64,000 nucleotides of DNA from Curvibacter sp. AEP1-3 (GCF_002163715.1 NZ_CP015698.1:3078201-3142200); one strand, 5' to 3'. Positions 42,512-51,798 are shown, counted from the first letter of the stretch. Notes: generated from the letters alone by a model not told the origin. Program-made: numbers and translations.

Positions 42512-42539
42512 AAAAACGGCACCCTCTGGTGCCGTTTTT
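42512..42539. terminator. Terminator downstream of glcB
   Basis: AAAAACGGCACC (42512-42523) pairs perfectly with GGTGCCGTTTTT (42528-42539) over a CTCT loop. Symmetry gives a T-run in both directions. It lies 13 nt after the glcB stop on the minus strand. Confidence 0.92.
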
Positions 42540-42552
42540 CTGGAAGGCTGGC

Positions 42553-44769
42553 TTACGCCGCTTTTACCTTCAAGCGCCATGCATGCAACAGCGGCTCGGT
42601 GTAGCCGCTGGGCTGCGCCAAGCCCTCGAACACCAGCTCGGTAGCAGCCTGGTACGCCGCGCCCTGGAAGTTGCCCACCATGGGGGTGTACAGCTTGTCG
42701 CCAGCGTTTTGCTTGTCCACCTTGGCGGCCATGCGGGCAAAGGTTTCTTCCACCTGGGCTTTGGTGACGACGCCGTGGTGGAGCCAGTTGGCCATGTGCT
42801 GGCTGCTGATGCGCAGGGTGGCGCGGTCTTCCATCAGGCCGATGTCGTTGATGTCGGGCACCTTGGAGCAGCCCACGCCCTGGTCCACCCAGCGCACAAC
42901 GTAGCCCAGAATGCCCTGGGCGTTGTTGTCCAGCTCGGCTTGCTTTTCGGCGTCGGTCCAGTTGGGCGTGGCGGTCACCGGGATTTGCAGCAGGTTGTCG
43001 AGGATGCCAGCGCGGGCCTTCTCGTAGTTGGTTTTTTCCAGTTCCTTTTGCACGTCACTGACCAGCAGCTGGTGGTAGTGCAGGGCGTGCAGGGTGGCGC
43101 CGGTGGGGCTGGGCACCCAGGCGGTGTTGGCACCGGCTTTTGGGTGGCCTATTTTCTGCTCCATCATCGCCTTCATCAGGTCGGGCATGGCCCACATGCC
43201 CTTGCCGATCTGCGCCTTGCCGCGCAGGCCGCTGGACAAGCCCACCAGCACATTGTTCTTCTCATACGCCGCAATCCAGGCGCTGCTCTTCATGTCCGCC
43301 TTGCGGATCATGGGGCCGGCTTGCATCGCGGTGTGCATTTCGTCGCCGGTGCGGTCCAGGAAGCCGGTGTTGATGAAGGCCACGCGGCTTTGGGCGGCGG
43401 CAATACAGGCCTTCAGGTTCACGCTGGTGCGGCGCTCTTCGTCCATGATGCCGAGCTTGACGGTGCTGTCCGGCAGGCCCAGCATCTGTTCCACGCGGGT
43501 GAACAGCTCGGCCGCAAACGCCACCTCTGCGGGGCCGTGCATTTTGGGTTTGACGATGTAGACCGAGCCCTTGCGCGAGTTGCGGATGGCGTCCTTCTTG
43601 GTCTTCTTCAGGTCATGCAGGGCGATGGTGGTGGTGACCACCGCGTCCATGATGCCTTCGGGGATTTCTTTAGTGCTGCCATCGGCCGCGGTGTAGGTGA
43701 TGGCCGGATTAGTCATCAGGTGGCCCACGTTGCGCACAAACATGAGGCTGCGGCCATGCAGTTTGACTTCCTTCTTGCCGTCGGGCGCGGTGTACACGCG
43801 GTCGCCGTTGAGGCCACGAGTCAGCGTCTTGCCACCCTTCTCAAAGCTCTCCACCAAGGTGCCTTGCAGGATCCCCAGCCAGTTGCCGTAGGCCAGCACC
43901 TTGTCTTCGGCGTCCACCACGGCCACGGAGTCTTCCAGGTCCAGTATGGTGGACAGGGCGGCTTCCACCACCAAATCGCTCACACCGGCTGCGTCGGTCT
44001 TGCCGATGGGCGTAGCGCGGTTGATGATGATGTCCAGGTGCAGGCCGTTGTGAATCACCAGCACGCTGCTGGGGCTCTTGGCGGTGCCTTGGAAGCCCAC
44101 GAACTGGTCCTTGTCGGCCAACTTGGAGGTGGAGCCGTCCTTCAGGGTGACGACCAAGTCACCGCCCTTGATGGCGTAGCCGGTAGAGCCTACGTGGGAG
44201 CCCTTCTTCAGCGGTGCGCAGCGGTCCAGTACGTGGCGTGCGTATTCAATGACCTTCTTGCCGCGCTTGGGGTTGTAGCCTTTCGGTCCGACTTTTTCGC
44301 AGCCCTTGTCTTCGCCAATGACGTCGGTGCCATACAGCGCGTCGTACAGGCTGCCCCAGCGGGCGTTGGCTGCGTTCAGTGCGTAGCGGGCGTTGAGCAC
44401 GGGCACCACCAGCTGCGGGCCGGCTTGGGTGGCCAGCTCTGCGTCGACGTTCTTGGTGGTGATCTTTACCTTCTTGGGGCTCTCGACCAGGTAGCCGATT
44501 TTTTCAAGGAATGCCTTGTAGGCAGGCATGTCGGCAATGGGGCCGGGGTTGGCTTGGTGCCAGGTGTCCAGCTCGGTTTGCAGGCGGTCGCGCTCGGCCA
44601 GCAGGGCGATGTTCTTGGGGGCCAGGTCGGCCACGATGGCGTCGAACCCCTTCCAGAACGCCTCGGGCGCAATGCCGGTGCCGGGCAATACTTTTTCCTG
44701 GATGAAGCTGTGCAGGCTGGTCGCGACTTGAAGGCGGTGCTCAGCAGTGCGGGGGGTAGTTGTCGTCAT
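42553..44769 (-). CDS. glcB: Malate synthase G
   Basis: Condenses glyoxylate and acetyl-CoA to malate, used in glyoxylate and glycolate assimilation. The 738-residue protein is close to E. coli GlcB (723). The ATG at 44769 follows GAAAGG. Recognisable stretches are [64 protein letters not shown] and the C-terminal [18 protein letters not shown]. It is a single-gene unit with its own terminator. The long open frame on the opposite strand (42400-44904) is a shadow of codon bias. Confidence 0.96.
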   Translation of the reverse strand: MTTTTPRTAEHRLQVATSLHSFIQEKVLPGTGIAPEAFWKGFDAIVADLAPKNIALLAERDRLQTELDTWHQANPGPIADMPAYKAFLEKIGYLVESPKKVKITTKNVDAELATQAGPQLVVPVLNARYALNAANARWGSLYDALYGTDVIGEDKGCEKVGPKGYNPKRGKKVIEYARHVLDRCAPLKKGSHVGSTGYAIKGGDLVVTLKDGSTSKLADKDQFVGFQGTAKSPSSVLVIHNGLHLDIIINRATPIGKTDAAGVSDLVVEAALSTILDLEDSVAVVDAEDKVLAYGNWLGILQGTLVESFEKGGKTLTRGLNGDRVYTAPDGKKEVKLHGRSLMFVRNVGHLMTNPAITYTAADGSTKEIPEGIMDAVVTTTIALHDLKKTKKDAIRNSRKGSVYIVKPKMHGPAEVAFAAELFTRVEQMLGLPDSTVKLGIMDEERRTSVNLKACIAAAQSRVAFINTGFLDRTGDEMHTAMQAGPMIRKADMKSSAWIAAYEKNNVLVGLSSGLRGKAQIGKGMWAMPDLMKAMMEQKIGHPKAGANTAWVPSPTGATLHALHYHQLLVSDVQKELEKTNYEKARAGILDNLLQIPVTATPNWTDAEKQAELDNNAQGILGYVVRWVDQGVGCSKVPDINDIGLMEDRATLRISSQHMANWLHHGVVTKAQVEETFARMAAKVDKQNAGDKLYTPMVGNFQGAAYQAATELVFEGLAQPSGYTEPLLHAWRLKVKAA

Positions 44770-44853
44770 GGTGGGCCTTTCAAAGGAAGGGGCGGTCAAC
44801 AAAGAGAAAACGGGTCGCGCGAGGGGGAATGCCCTCAGGCTATGGATGTACTG

Positions 44854-44884
44854 TATTCCATCCTTTGCAGATTACTATATGGAA
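44854..44884. promoter_or_regulatory. Candidate inverted-repeat operator, glcB / Dabb divergent region
   Basis: Half-sites TTCCAT (44856-44861) and ATGGAA (44879-44884) form a spaced inverted repeat within a locally AT-rich stretch between glcB and the divergent Dabb gene. Similar TTCCATATGGAA motifs serve IclR-type regulators of glyoxylate genes. The wide spacing makes this tentative. Confidence 0.35.
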
Positions 44885-44922
44885 GAATATCAATCGATTT
44901 GTGACTTTTCAGGATGTAGTTC

Positions 44923-45222
44923 ATGCCCATACGCCATCTGGTGCTGCTGAAATTCAAAGCCGACACGGCGCCTGCACAGGTCCAAGCCATAGAAGCCGCG
45001 TTCGCCGCGTTGGCAAGCAAGATCAGCGCCGTGCAGAGCCTGGAGTGGGGCACCAATAACAGCCCTGAGGGCCTGGCCAAAGGCTTTACCCACTGCTTCA
45101 ACCTCACTTTCGCGGATGAGGCCGGCCGCGCAGGCTACCTGCCACACCCCGATCACTTGGCGTTTGTGGAGATTTTGAAACCCACGTTGGACGACGTGCT
45201 GGTGTTGGATTGCGCCGTGTAA
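44923..45222 (+). CDS. Dabb-domain stress-responsive protein
   Basis: A 99-residue protein of the dimeric alpha-beta barrel (Dabb) family. The start MPIRHLVLLKFKADTAPAQ, the middle VQSLEWGTNNSPEGLAKGF and the closing YLPHPDHLAFVEILKPTLDDVLVLDC fit the family well. Members are small dimeric barrels, some with aldolase or cyclase activity and many without known function. It is divergent from glcB by 153 nt and followed 18 nt later by a CoA-transferase gene, perhaps in one transcript. Confidence 0.88.
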   Translation: MPIRHLVLLKFKADTAPAQVQAIEAAFAALASKISAVQSLEWGTNNSPEGLAKGFTHCFNLTFADEAGRAGYLPHPDHLAFVEILKPTLDDVLVLDCAV

Positions 45223-45240
45223 TTTGTGAAGATACCCGCC

Positions 45241-46464
45241 ATGACAAGCGCTAACCCGACCTACCCCTCCGAGCAAAGCGGGCCCGAAGCCCGAACCCTT
45301 CCCCTCGCGGGCATCCGCGTCGTCGAATTCACCCACATGGTCATGGGCCCTACCTGCGGCATGACGCTGGGGGACTTGGGGGCTGAGGTCATCAAGGTCG
45401 AGCCACTGGCGGGTGACAGCACCCGCAAGTTGCTGGGCAGCGGCGCGGGCTTTTACCCGCTGTTCAACCGCAACAAGAAGAGCATTGCGGTGGACCTCAA
45501 AAGTCCGCAGGGCCGCGAGATCGTGCTCAAGCTCATCGCCACGGCCGATATCGTGAGCGAGAACTTCAAAACCGAGACCATGCAAAAGCTGGGCTTGGAC
45601 TACGCCTCTCTGAGCAAGCTGGACCCGCGCCTCATCTACGTGAGCCACAAAGGCTTTCTGCCCGGCCCTTATGACCACCGCACCGCGCTGGACGAGGTGG
45701 TGCAAATGATGGGCGGCCTGGCCTACATGACCGGGCGCCCCGGCGACCCGCTGCGTGCAGGCAGCAGCGTGAACGACATCATGGGCGGCATCTTCGGCGC
45801 AGTGGGCGCCATGGCCGCACTCATGCAGCGCCAGCAAACCGGCAAGGGCCAGGAGGTGCAAAGCGCGCTGTTTGAAAACAACATCTTCTTGGTGGCCCAG
45901 CACATGATGCAGTTCGCCGTGACCGGCAAAGCCGCCGCGCCCATGCCCGAGCGCATCTCGCCTTGGGGCATTTACGACGTGTTCAGCGTGAAGGACAACG
46001 AGCAAATTTTTCTGGCCGTGGTGGGCGACGGGCAGTGGAAGACCTTTTGTGAAGCCTTTGGCTACGCCGACCTGTTTGCCGACCCGCGCGTCACCACCAA
46101 TAACGACCGCGTGCTGGCGCGCAGCTGGCTGATTCCCGAGCTACGCACGCGCTTGGCGCAGTTCAGTCGGGCTGAACTCTCGCAGCGTTTTGAGCAGGTG
46201 GGCCTGCCGTTCGCGCCCATCACTGATCCGCAGCATTTGTTTGACGACCCGCACCTGCAAGCCACCGGCGGCTTGGCCCCCATGGAGCTGCCCGACGGCC
46301 GCCAGACCCAAGTGCCCTTGTTGCCACTGACGCTGGGTGGTGAGCGCCTGGGCCTTCGCTTGGACCCGCCCAAGTTGGGCGAGCACACCGACGCGCTGCT
46401 GCAGAGCTTGGGGTACACCGCAGACGATGTGGCTGCACTCCATGCGCAAGGCGTTGTGCTATGA
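45241..46464 (+). CDS. Family III CoA-transferase (CaiB/BaiF)
   Basis: A 407-residue CoA-transferase of the formyl-CoA/carnitine CoA type, which moves CoA between carboxylic acids. Motifs are GIRVVEFTHMVMGPTCGM, LGDLGAEVIKVEPL, DLKSPQGREIVLKL and ASSVNDIMGGIFGAVG-like AGSSVNDIMGG in the active-site region. The ATG at 45241 is preferred over a GTG at 45226. Its neighbours, a Dabb protein and a LysR regulator, and glcB opposite, suggest organic acid use, possibly leading to glyoxylate or acetyl-CoA. The acid is not identifiable. Confidence 0.9.
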   Translation: MTSANPTYPSEQSGPEARTLPLAGIRVVEFTHMVMGPTCGMTLGDLGAEVIKVEPLAGDSTRKLLGSGAGFYPLFNRNKKSIAVDLKSPQGREIVLKLIATADIVSENFKTETMQKLGLDYASLSKLDPRLIYVSHKGFLPGPYDHRTALDEVVQMMGGLAYMTGRPGDPLRAGSSVNDIMGGIFGAVGAMAALMQRQQTGKGQEVQSALFENNIFLVAQHMMQFAVTGKAAAPMPERISPWGIYDVFSVKDNEQIFLAVVGDGQWKTFCEAFGYADLFADPRVTTNNDRVLARSWLIPELRTRLAQFSRAELSQRFEQVGLPFAPITDPQHLFDDPHLQATGGLAPMELPDGRQTQVPLLPLTLGGERLGLRLDPPKLGEHTDALLQSLGYTADDVAALHAQGVVL

Positions 46465-46509
46465 AAAATATAGCTGCTTGCGCATATTCCACGAGCGCTA
46501 ACTGGCGAA
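46465..46509. repeat. Dispersed 45-bp repeat, plus orientation
   Basis: TATAGCTGCTTGCGCATATT, then CCACGAGCGCTA, starting directly at the CoA-transferase stop codon. It is one of the clearest copies of the family in this window. Confidence 0.75.
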
Positions 46510-46512
46510 AAT

Positions 46513-46600
46513 GGCTGAAGGGGAGCGCGTTTTGCTCCGTGTCCCCCGCCCGCTACGCGGGCTCCTCCTTGACCTACGCAAAACGCACTCCCCTTCAGCC
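46513..46600. repeat. MITE-like palindromic element
   Basis: GGCTGAAGGGGAG(C)GCGTTTTGC at 46513-46535 is repeated inverted at 46578-46600 with one mismatch in 23. The 42-nt centre holds a second perfect hairpin GCCCGC-TAC-GCGGGC (46548-46562). The 88-bp element has no coding content and no clear target-site duplication. It lies 36 nt before the LysR start, so it occupies the promoter region. Confidence 0.8.
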
Positions 46601-46636
46601 CATGCGTGGATGCCGAGATTCCACCCGGAGCTAACC

Positions 46637-47572
46637 ATGGACAAGCTCAAGCAACTCGAATCTTTCGTCTCGGTCGCCACCCGTGGCAGCCTGACCGCAG
46701 CCGCCAATGCCGAAGGCGTGGCCCCCGCCATCATGGGCCGTCGGCTGGATGCGCTGGAGGAGCGCCTGGGCGTGAAGCTGCTGATCCGCACCACCCGTCG
46801 CATCACCCTTACGCACGAGGGCAGTGCGTTTCTGGAAGACTGCCAGCGCATCATCGCGGACGTGACCAACGCAGAGGCCAGCGTGAGCGCCGGGGGCGTG
46901 AAGGCGGCGGGCCATTTGCGCATCACGGCGCCGGCGGGTTTCGGCCGTCGCCATGTCGCGCCGCTGGTGCCCAAGTTCCGCGAGCTGCACCCCGACGTGA
47001 CGATTTCGCTCAATCTCAGCGACCGCGTGGTGGACATTGCGGGGGAGGGTTTTGACTGCGCCGTGCGCGTGGGCGACATGCCCGATTCGTCTCTCGTGAG
47101 CGTGCGCATGGCCGACAACCGGCGCTTGTGCGTGGCTACACCTGCCTACCTCAAGCGTCATGGCACCCCCAAAACGCCGGCGGATTTAAGTCGCTTCCAC
47201 TGCCTTACGCTGTCCAGCGACGCATCCCAAACCCGGGGCTGGGCCTTCAAGCTGCCCGCGGCCAAGGGCGAGCGCGCAGACGCGGGCGAGGTGATCTACC
47301 TCAAGCCCGCCGGCCCGCTGGACTGCAGCGACGGGCAGGTGTTGCACGACTGGTGTCTTGGGGGTTACGGCATCGCATGGCGCAGCACCTGGGAAGTGGA
47401 GAACGAAATCGCCGCCGGCCGTTTGGTCGCGGTGCTGGAAGACTATGCCGCTCCGCCCAACGGCATTTATGCCGTCTTCCCCCAACGCAAACACATGCCC
47501 CTGCGTGTGCGCTTGTGGATCGACTTCATCAAGGAGCGCTACAGCGCGCCGGAGTATTGGAACAAAGCTTGA
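46637..47572 (+). CDS. LysR-family transcriptional regulator
   Basis: A 311-residue LysR-type regulator. The start at 46637 gives MDKLKQLESFVSVATRGSLT, the standard LysR HTH N-terminus, followed by LDALEERLGVKLLIRTTRRITLT. The effector domain runs from about residue 90 (GHLRITAPAGFGRRHVAPLV). An in-frame start at 46511 would lie in the palindromic element and is rejected. It is on the same strand as the CoA-transferase, separated by two repeats. Its target is unknown; the CoA-transferase operon is a candidate. Confidence 0.92.
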   Translation: MDKLKQLESFVSVATRGSLTAAANAEGVAPAIMGRRLDALEERLGVKLLIRTTRRITLTHEGSAFLEDCQRIIADVTNAEASVSAGGVKAAGHLRITAPAGFGRRHVAPLVPKFRELHPDVTISLNLSDRVVDIAGEGFDCAVRVGDMPDSSLVSVRMADNRRLCVATPAYLKRHGTPKTPADLSRFHCLTLSSDASQTRGWAFKLPAAKGERADAGEVIYLKPAGPLDCSDGQVLHDWCLGGYGIAWRSTWEVENEIAAGRLVAVLEDYAAPPNGIYAVFPQRKHMPLRVRLWIDFIKERYSAPEYWNKA

Positions 47573-47583
47573 AAGAGTTCAGA

Positions 47584-47638
47584 TTGCTATTTAATTAATA
47601 GCTGCTTGCGCATATTCCATGGGCGCTAGTGGCCAAAA
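47584..47638. repeat. Dispersed 45-bp repeat, plus orientation
   Basis: TTGCTATTTAATTAATAGCT, then GCTTGCGCATATTCCATGGG and CGCTAGTGGCCAAAA. It begins 11 nt after the LysR stop. This copy shows the fullest form, with the AT-rich head and the GGCCAAAA tail. Confidence 0.75.
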
Positions 47639-47646
47639 CAAGCAAA

Positions 47647-47678
47647 AAGCCGGTCCACCTGGGTAGAACCGGCTTCTT
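47647..47678. terminator. Bidirectional terminator after LysR
   Basis: AAGCCGGT (47647-47654) pairs with ACCGGCTT (47668-47675) over a 13-nt loop, with AAA before and CTT after. It serves the converging LysR gene and the small acidic protein gene. Confidence 0.8.
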
Positions 47679-47697
47679 CATGGGCGAGACGGGCGGA

Positions 47698-47994
47698 TTA
47701 CTGGGCGTCGTCTTCCGAAGGCACGTCAAACTCGTCGTCCAGGCTGTCACTCTCCATCATGGCGATCTCGGCGCACTGCACTCCGTTGAGCTGGTGGCGG
47801 TAGGCCAGAAAAGCGTGACGGGCGTTGGCTTCGTCGTCGCCTTCGTCATCGGCTGCGGCAGCGGCCAGATGGTGTTTGGCGGCGGCCTGGAAGTGGTGTG
47901 CTGCCATGCGGTGGTAGTCGCCAATGGTCTCAAAGTCTTCGTCCACCAGATCGTCTGCCACGGCGTCGGCCACGGGGGAAGTGTCTTGGGTCAT
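47698..47994 (-). CDS. Small acidic protein of unknown function
   Basis: A 98-residue strongly acidic protein, unrecognised. It contains a His- and Ala-rich helical stretch (GDYHRMAAHHFQAAAKHHLA) flanked by Asp/Glu-rich ends (ADDEGDDEANARHAF, SDSLDDEFDVPSEDDA). The His spacing is reminiscent of metal-binding or ferritin-like helices but no family motif is present. It is followed by a terminator shared with LysR. Confidence 0.65.
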   Translation of the reverse strand: MTQDTSPVADAVADDLVDEDFETIGDYHRMAAHHFQAAAKHHLAAAAADDEGDDEANARHAFLAYRHQLNGVQCAEIAMMESDSLDDEFDVPSEDDAQ

Positions 47995-48103
47995 TCAGGG
48001 CTCGCTTTTCTGTGAAACACGGCAACATGCCGCCTGCACAGCGTGCGCCCCTGTCGTGAACCCTGTGTGACAGGCGCGTGAGGCTTTTGCGACGCTGAGT
48101 GGT

Positions 48104-49327
48104 TTAGACCAGACCCCAGTCGCGTGCGCCCTTGAACCCGGGAAATATGGTTTTGAGTTGGCTGTCGCTCAGGCCCCATTGGCGCTGGAAGATGCCGCCC
48201 AGCACGCTGCGGTATTCATTCAGCACCGCGTAGTCACGGTTCTGGAACAGGGTGGCCGCCGTCATCTGCACTTGCTCGCCGACCACTTGCTTGCCGCGCA
48301 CCGCGCCACCCAGCACCCACATCACGCTGCCATGGCCGTGGTCCGTGCCGCGATTGCCGTTCTGGCGGAAGGTGCGGCCGAACTCGCTCATGACGACCAC
48401 CACGGTGTTGCGCCAGGCGCTGCCCATTTCTTGTGAAAAAGCCGCCAGGCCTTGGCCCAGCTCGTCCAAGCGGCTGGCCAGATAGCCGGTGGCGCCGCCT
48501 TGGGCCACATGGGTATCCCAGCCGCCCACATCCACAAAGCCCAGTGCGTATTGCTCGCGCATCAGGCGGGCAATGCGGCGGGCTTCCAGTTCAAAGCCCT
48601 TGGCGGTGATGGCGCCGCGGCTGGCGGCATCCATCTCGGCCGACATTTCGCGCATCACCTGGTCGCGCACCGCAAAGCCGCTTTGTACCGTGCCCTCCAG
48701 GCCCGTGCCTTTGTACATGGCAGCAATGATGCTGCTCTGGCGTGTGTCTACCGACGGCTTGCTCAGGTTGCGCAGGCTGGTGTTGGGCACCCGCAGGCCC
48801 CCTTGCATGGCGATGGGCAGTTGGTCGGTAAACGCCATGGGCGCGGCAGGTTTCGGGCCTTGCAGCTGCGTGGCCAGCCGGTTCAAAAAGCCCGAGCCGT
48901 ATTGAATGCTGCCGTTGTTGAGCTGGCCCAGTTCGATGCTGTCCTGCGTTTCGAAATGGCTGCGCGAGAGGTCGTCGGTACCGCTGAAAGGCACAAAGGC
49001 CAATTCGCCTTGCTGGTAGAGCGGATAGAGCGATTCGCGCAGAGCCGGGTGCAGGCCCCAGTCGGCAGAGAGCGGCAGGGCGCTGGCCAGGTCGGCAGAG
49101 GGCTTGGCAATCGCAATCTCGGGCCGCACTTCGTAATAGAAGCTGCTGCTGGTGGGCACCAGCAGGCTGGCCGCGTCCATGCCGCCGCGAAGGAAGACGA
49201 ACAAAAACTTGGGCGCCCCGGTACTTGCCACCGCCGTGGCGGCATGCAGGTGCACGCCGGGAATGCCCAGCGCTGCAGCCGCTGCGGTGGTGTGCAAGGC
49301 TTGGCGTAAAAAGTGACGACGTTGCAT
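48104..49327 (-). CDS. DUF1501 twin-arginine exported protein
   Basis: A 407-residue protein of the DUF1501 family, related to sulfatase/alkaline phosphatase-like proteins of unknown function. The start at 49327 follows CGGAG and gives MQRRHFLRQALHTTAAAAAL, a twin-arginine signal, so it is probably exported folded. Family stretches are FLFVFLRGGMDAASLLVP, GGWDTHVAQGG and VVVVMSEFGRTFRQNGNRGTDHGHG. It is the downstream partner of the DUF1800 gene (38 nt), the usual arrangement for these two families. Confidence 0.9.
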   Translation of the reverse strand: MQRRHFLRQALHTTAAAAALGIPGVHLHAATAVASTGAPKFLFVFLRGGMDAASLLVPTSSSFYYEVRPEIAIAKPSADLASALPLSADWGLHPALRESLYPLYQQGELAFVPFSGTDDLSRSHFETQDSIELGQLNNGSIQYGSGFLNRLATQLQGPKPAAPMAFTDQLPIAMQGGLRVPNTSLRNLSKPSVDTRQSSIIAAMYKGTGLEGTVQSGFAVRDQVMREMSAEMDAASRGAITAKGFELEARRIARLMREQYALGFVDVGGWDTHVAQGGATGYLASRLDELGQGLAAFSQEMGSAWRNTVVVVMSEFGRTFRQNGNRGTDHGHGSVMWVLGGAVRGKQVVGEQVQMTAATLFQNRDYAVLNEYRSVLGGIFQRQWGLSDSQLKTIFPGFKGARDWGLV

Positions 49328-49365
49328 GGCGGACTCCGGTAGGGTGGCCTTGAGCGGGATGGCGC

Positions 49366-50925
49366 TTAGCGGCGCATGGATTCGGGTGCTGCGAGCAGGA
49401 AGGTGTTCCATTCCTGTGGCGAATTGGCCTGGTCCAGCGCAGCGCGCGTGGCCGGGCTCAGGCTGCCCTGAATCGCCTGGTAATACAGTGCGTTGGCCAG
49501 CTGGGGGAATGCAGGCTTTTCAGTGGCTTGCGGGCCATCCGTCTTGAAGAGGCCGGCACTGCCGGAGCCGATCGCCTTGGCAATCTCAAAGCGGGTAGTC
49601 AGCTGGCCCGCGCTGTCCCAGCCTGAGGCCACCATGGGGTAGCCGTCCGGCGTCTGGCGGCCATAGAGCGGCTCGCCCATGCGGTTGATCCAGTTCAGCA
49701 TGGGGCCGACATTGAGGATGACCTTGTCGTCATACGCCAGCCGCACCGAGGACACCACGTAACGCACCGGGTCCTTGAATTTGGCGGGCGGTGCGTTCAC
49801 AAACTCAGGTGCAGTGAACAGGGTCTCCAATACTTTGGCGATCTGGCCATCGGTCGCTTTCCAGGTGGCCGCCATGCGGTCGATCAGGGCTTGGGGCGGG
49901 TTGTCCGAAAGCCAGTAGGTGGCGAGCTTGCGGCTGACGAAGCGTGCGGTGGACGGGTGGCGGGCCAGCGTGTCCAGCGCGGCGTCTACTTCGGCCAGGC
50001 CCTCGCCGGTCACGGGGTTGCCCAGCAGGGTTTTGGGGCCCATGTCGTGGCGCTGCGGGTTGAACTCAAACACGCCGCGGCGCACATAGAGGCGGTTGAG
50101 CTCTTTGCGCAGGTTGGGGTTACCGGTGTTCATGTTCACACCGACGCCAGTGAGTACGCGGGCCAGTTCCTGCACATCTTTCTGGGTGTAGCCACCATCC
50201 ACCCCCAGGGTGTGCAGTTCCATGAGCTCTCGCGCAAAGTTTTCGTTGATGCGGCCTGCGGCGTTCTGGTCGTTGTCCAAGTAGCGCAGCATGGTCGGGT
50301 GGTAGGTCACTGCACCCAGCAGATCGCGGAAGCGCCCCAGGGCGTGCGGCCGCAGAGCGCTGTTCTCATAGTCCCCCAGCATGGCGCGCAGGTTGTGCTT
50401 GTAGAGGTGCACATTGAAGTGGTTGAGCCAGAACCAGGTCATCTGCTCCTGAACCTGGGCTGGGCTGTAAAGCGCGCGCAGCAGGTGGCGGGTGGCGGAT
50501 TCGCGGGCCAGGCGGTTGAGCTCCTGCTGGTAGGCCTGCTGGGCGGTTTTCTTTTCGGCGTCGTCTTTGAGCGCGTCAGAGTCTTTGCGCTGCTGCTCCA
50601 TTTTGAGGACAAGATCCGTCAAGCTGGTCTGGCTGATGGTCATGCTGCGTACAGCTTCGCGCGCGGGCTCGGGCAATACAGCGTCTCGGGGCTGGAGTTG
50701 CTGCTGCAACCAGGCGACTTGCCCCTGCTGTTCCAACTGGCGGGCAGTGTGGCTGTTGGCGCCCCAGGTCACGCGGTTCAGCCACTGGTAGCTCTGCTGG
50801 GTGGCAGGTGCTGCTGCGCTGTTGGACGCGGCGGGTGGCAGCGGGGCACAGGCCTGCAGGCCGGCCAGTGCTGCGCACAGCCACAGATGGGCGAGGGAAC
50901 GGGCGGAGGGGAGCATGCGTTTCAT
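49366..50925 (-). CDS. DUF1800 lipoprotein
   Basis: A 519-residue protein of the DUF1800 family. The start at 50925 gives a lipoprotein signal (LWLCAALAGLQAC, lipidated Cys near residue 26); an ATG at 50934 is equally possible. Conserved segments are LNRVTWGANSHTARQL, MTWFWLNHFNVHLYK, RINENFARELMELHTLGVDG and GYPMVASGWDSAGQLTTR. DUF1800 and DUF1501 genes nearly always occur together and are predicted to act in the envelope; no activity is established. The order DUF1800 then DUF1501 is kept here. Confidence 0.88.
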   Translation of the reverse strand: MKRMLPSARSLAHLWLCAALAGLQACAPLPPAASNSAAAPATQQSYQWLNRVTWGANSHTARQLEQQGQVAWLQQQLQPRDAVLPEPAREAVRSMTISQTSLTDLVLKMEQQRKDSDALKDDAEKKTAQQAYQQELNRLARESATRHLLRALYSPAQVQEQMTWFWLNHFNVHLYKHNLRAMLGDYENSALRPHALGRFRDLLGAVTYHPTMLRYLDNDQNAAGRINENFARELMELHTLGVDGGYTQKDVQELARVLTGVGVNMNTGNPNLRKELNRLYVRRGVFEFNPQRHDMGPKTLLGNPVTGEGLAEVDAALDTLARHPSTARFVSRKLATYWLSDNPPQALIDRMAATWKATDGQIAKVLETLFTAPEFVNAPPAKFKDPVRYVVSSVRLAYDDKVILNVGPMLNWINRMGEPLYGRQTPDGYPMVASGWDSAGQLTTRFEIAKAIGSGSAGLFKTDGPQATEKPAFPQLANALYYQAIQGSLSPATRAALDQANSPQEWNTFLLAAPESMRR

Positions 50926-50982
50926 GCAGCGCATGGTAGCGCTGCACCCCGCGCCGCACCAACTGTTACTTTTGTAAAGCTG

Positions 50983-51798
50983 TCAGGCTTTACCGAATTC
51001 AGCGCCCAATTCACCGGCGCGTTTGTGCGCGGCAAACAGGGCTTTGGCAAACAGGTCTTTGACGCCACTCTCGTCCATGGACGTGATGGCCGCATACGTG
51101 GTGCCGCCCTTGGAGGTGACTTTGGCGCGCAGGGTTTCTGGCGGCTCGGTCGATGCGCGGGCCAGCTCGCCCGCGCCAATGAAAGTGGCCACGGCCAGCT
51201 GGTAGGCTTGCTCGCGCTCCAAGCCCAGCTTGGCACCGGCCTCGGTCATGGCTTCCATGAAATAGAACATATAGGCCGGGCCGGACCCGCTGATGGCAGT
51301 GACTGCGTCGAGTTGTGCCTCAGCTGTGAGCCACACGGTGGCACCGGTGGTGGCAATGACTTCGTTGGCCCAGTCTTTGTCCGCCTGGGTGACGGCCGGG
51401 CGGCCGTACAGCGCGGTGATGCCCTTGCCGATGAGCGCGGGCGTGTTGGGCATGGTGCGGATGATGCGTTCGCTACCCAGCCACTGGGCGATGCTCTGGC
51501 TGGTGATGCCAGCCGCAACGCTCAGGTGCAAGGCATTCTGATTGTGGGCACGCACGGCAGCAGCAGCTTCATTGAAGGTTTGGGGTTTCACGGCCCAGAC
51601 GATCATGTCGGCGCCTGCCAAGAACGCTCCGGCTTCTGCCTGTGGTGCGAGGCCAAAGTCCTTGGCCAAGCGCGCGCGTGCTTCGTCCCAGGGTTCCACC
51701 ACGTCAATGTCGGCGGCCGAGAAGCCTTGACGGAGCAGCCCGCCGATGATGGCGCTGGCCATATTGCCGCCGCCTATGAATGCAATGCGCTTGCCCAT
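50983..51798 (-). CDS. proC: Pyrroline-5-carboxylate reductase
   Basis: Last step of proline synthesis: NAD(P)H reduction of pyrroline-5-carboxylate. The 271-residue enzyme has the nucleotide motif IAFIGGGNMASAIIGGL, then IIRTMPNTPALIGKGI and the C-terminal dimer motif SGSGPAYMFYFMEAM. The start at 51798 gives MGKRIAFIGGG; the longer frame is not conserved. proA is at 5973-7253, so the proline genes are scattered as in many proteobacteria. Convergent or operon partners are not evident; glpK ends 38 nt upstream on the same strand. Confidence 0.95.
   Translation of the reverse strand: MGKRIAFIGGGNMASAIIGGLLRQGFSAADIDVVEPWDEARARLAKDFGLAPQAEAGAFLAGADMIVWAVKPQTFNEAAAAVRAHNQNALHLSVAAGITSQSIAQWLGSERIIRTMPNTPALIGKGITALYGRPAVTQADKDWANEVIATTGATVWLTAEAQLDAVTAISGSGPAYMFYFMEAMTEAGAKLGLEREQAYQLAVATFIGAGELARASTEPPETLRAKVTSKGGTTYAAITSMDESGVKDLFAKALFAAHKRAGELGAEFGKA

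Noticed and set aside
42400..44904. An 834-residue open frame opposite glcB
   Set aside because: It mirrors glcB on the other strand, is Gly/His/Val/Gln-rich as expected of antisense reading of GC-rich codons, and shows no family motifs.
46511..46636. N-terminal extension of the LysR protein
   Set aside because: It is encoded by the palindromic MITE-like element; the standard LysR start is at 46637.
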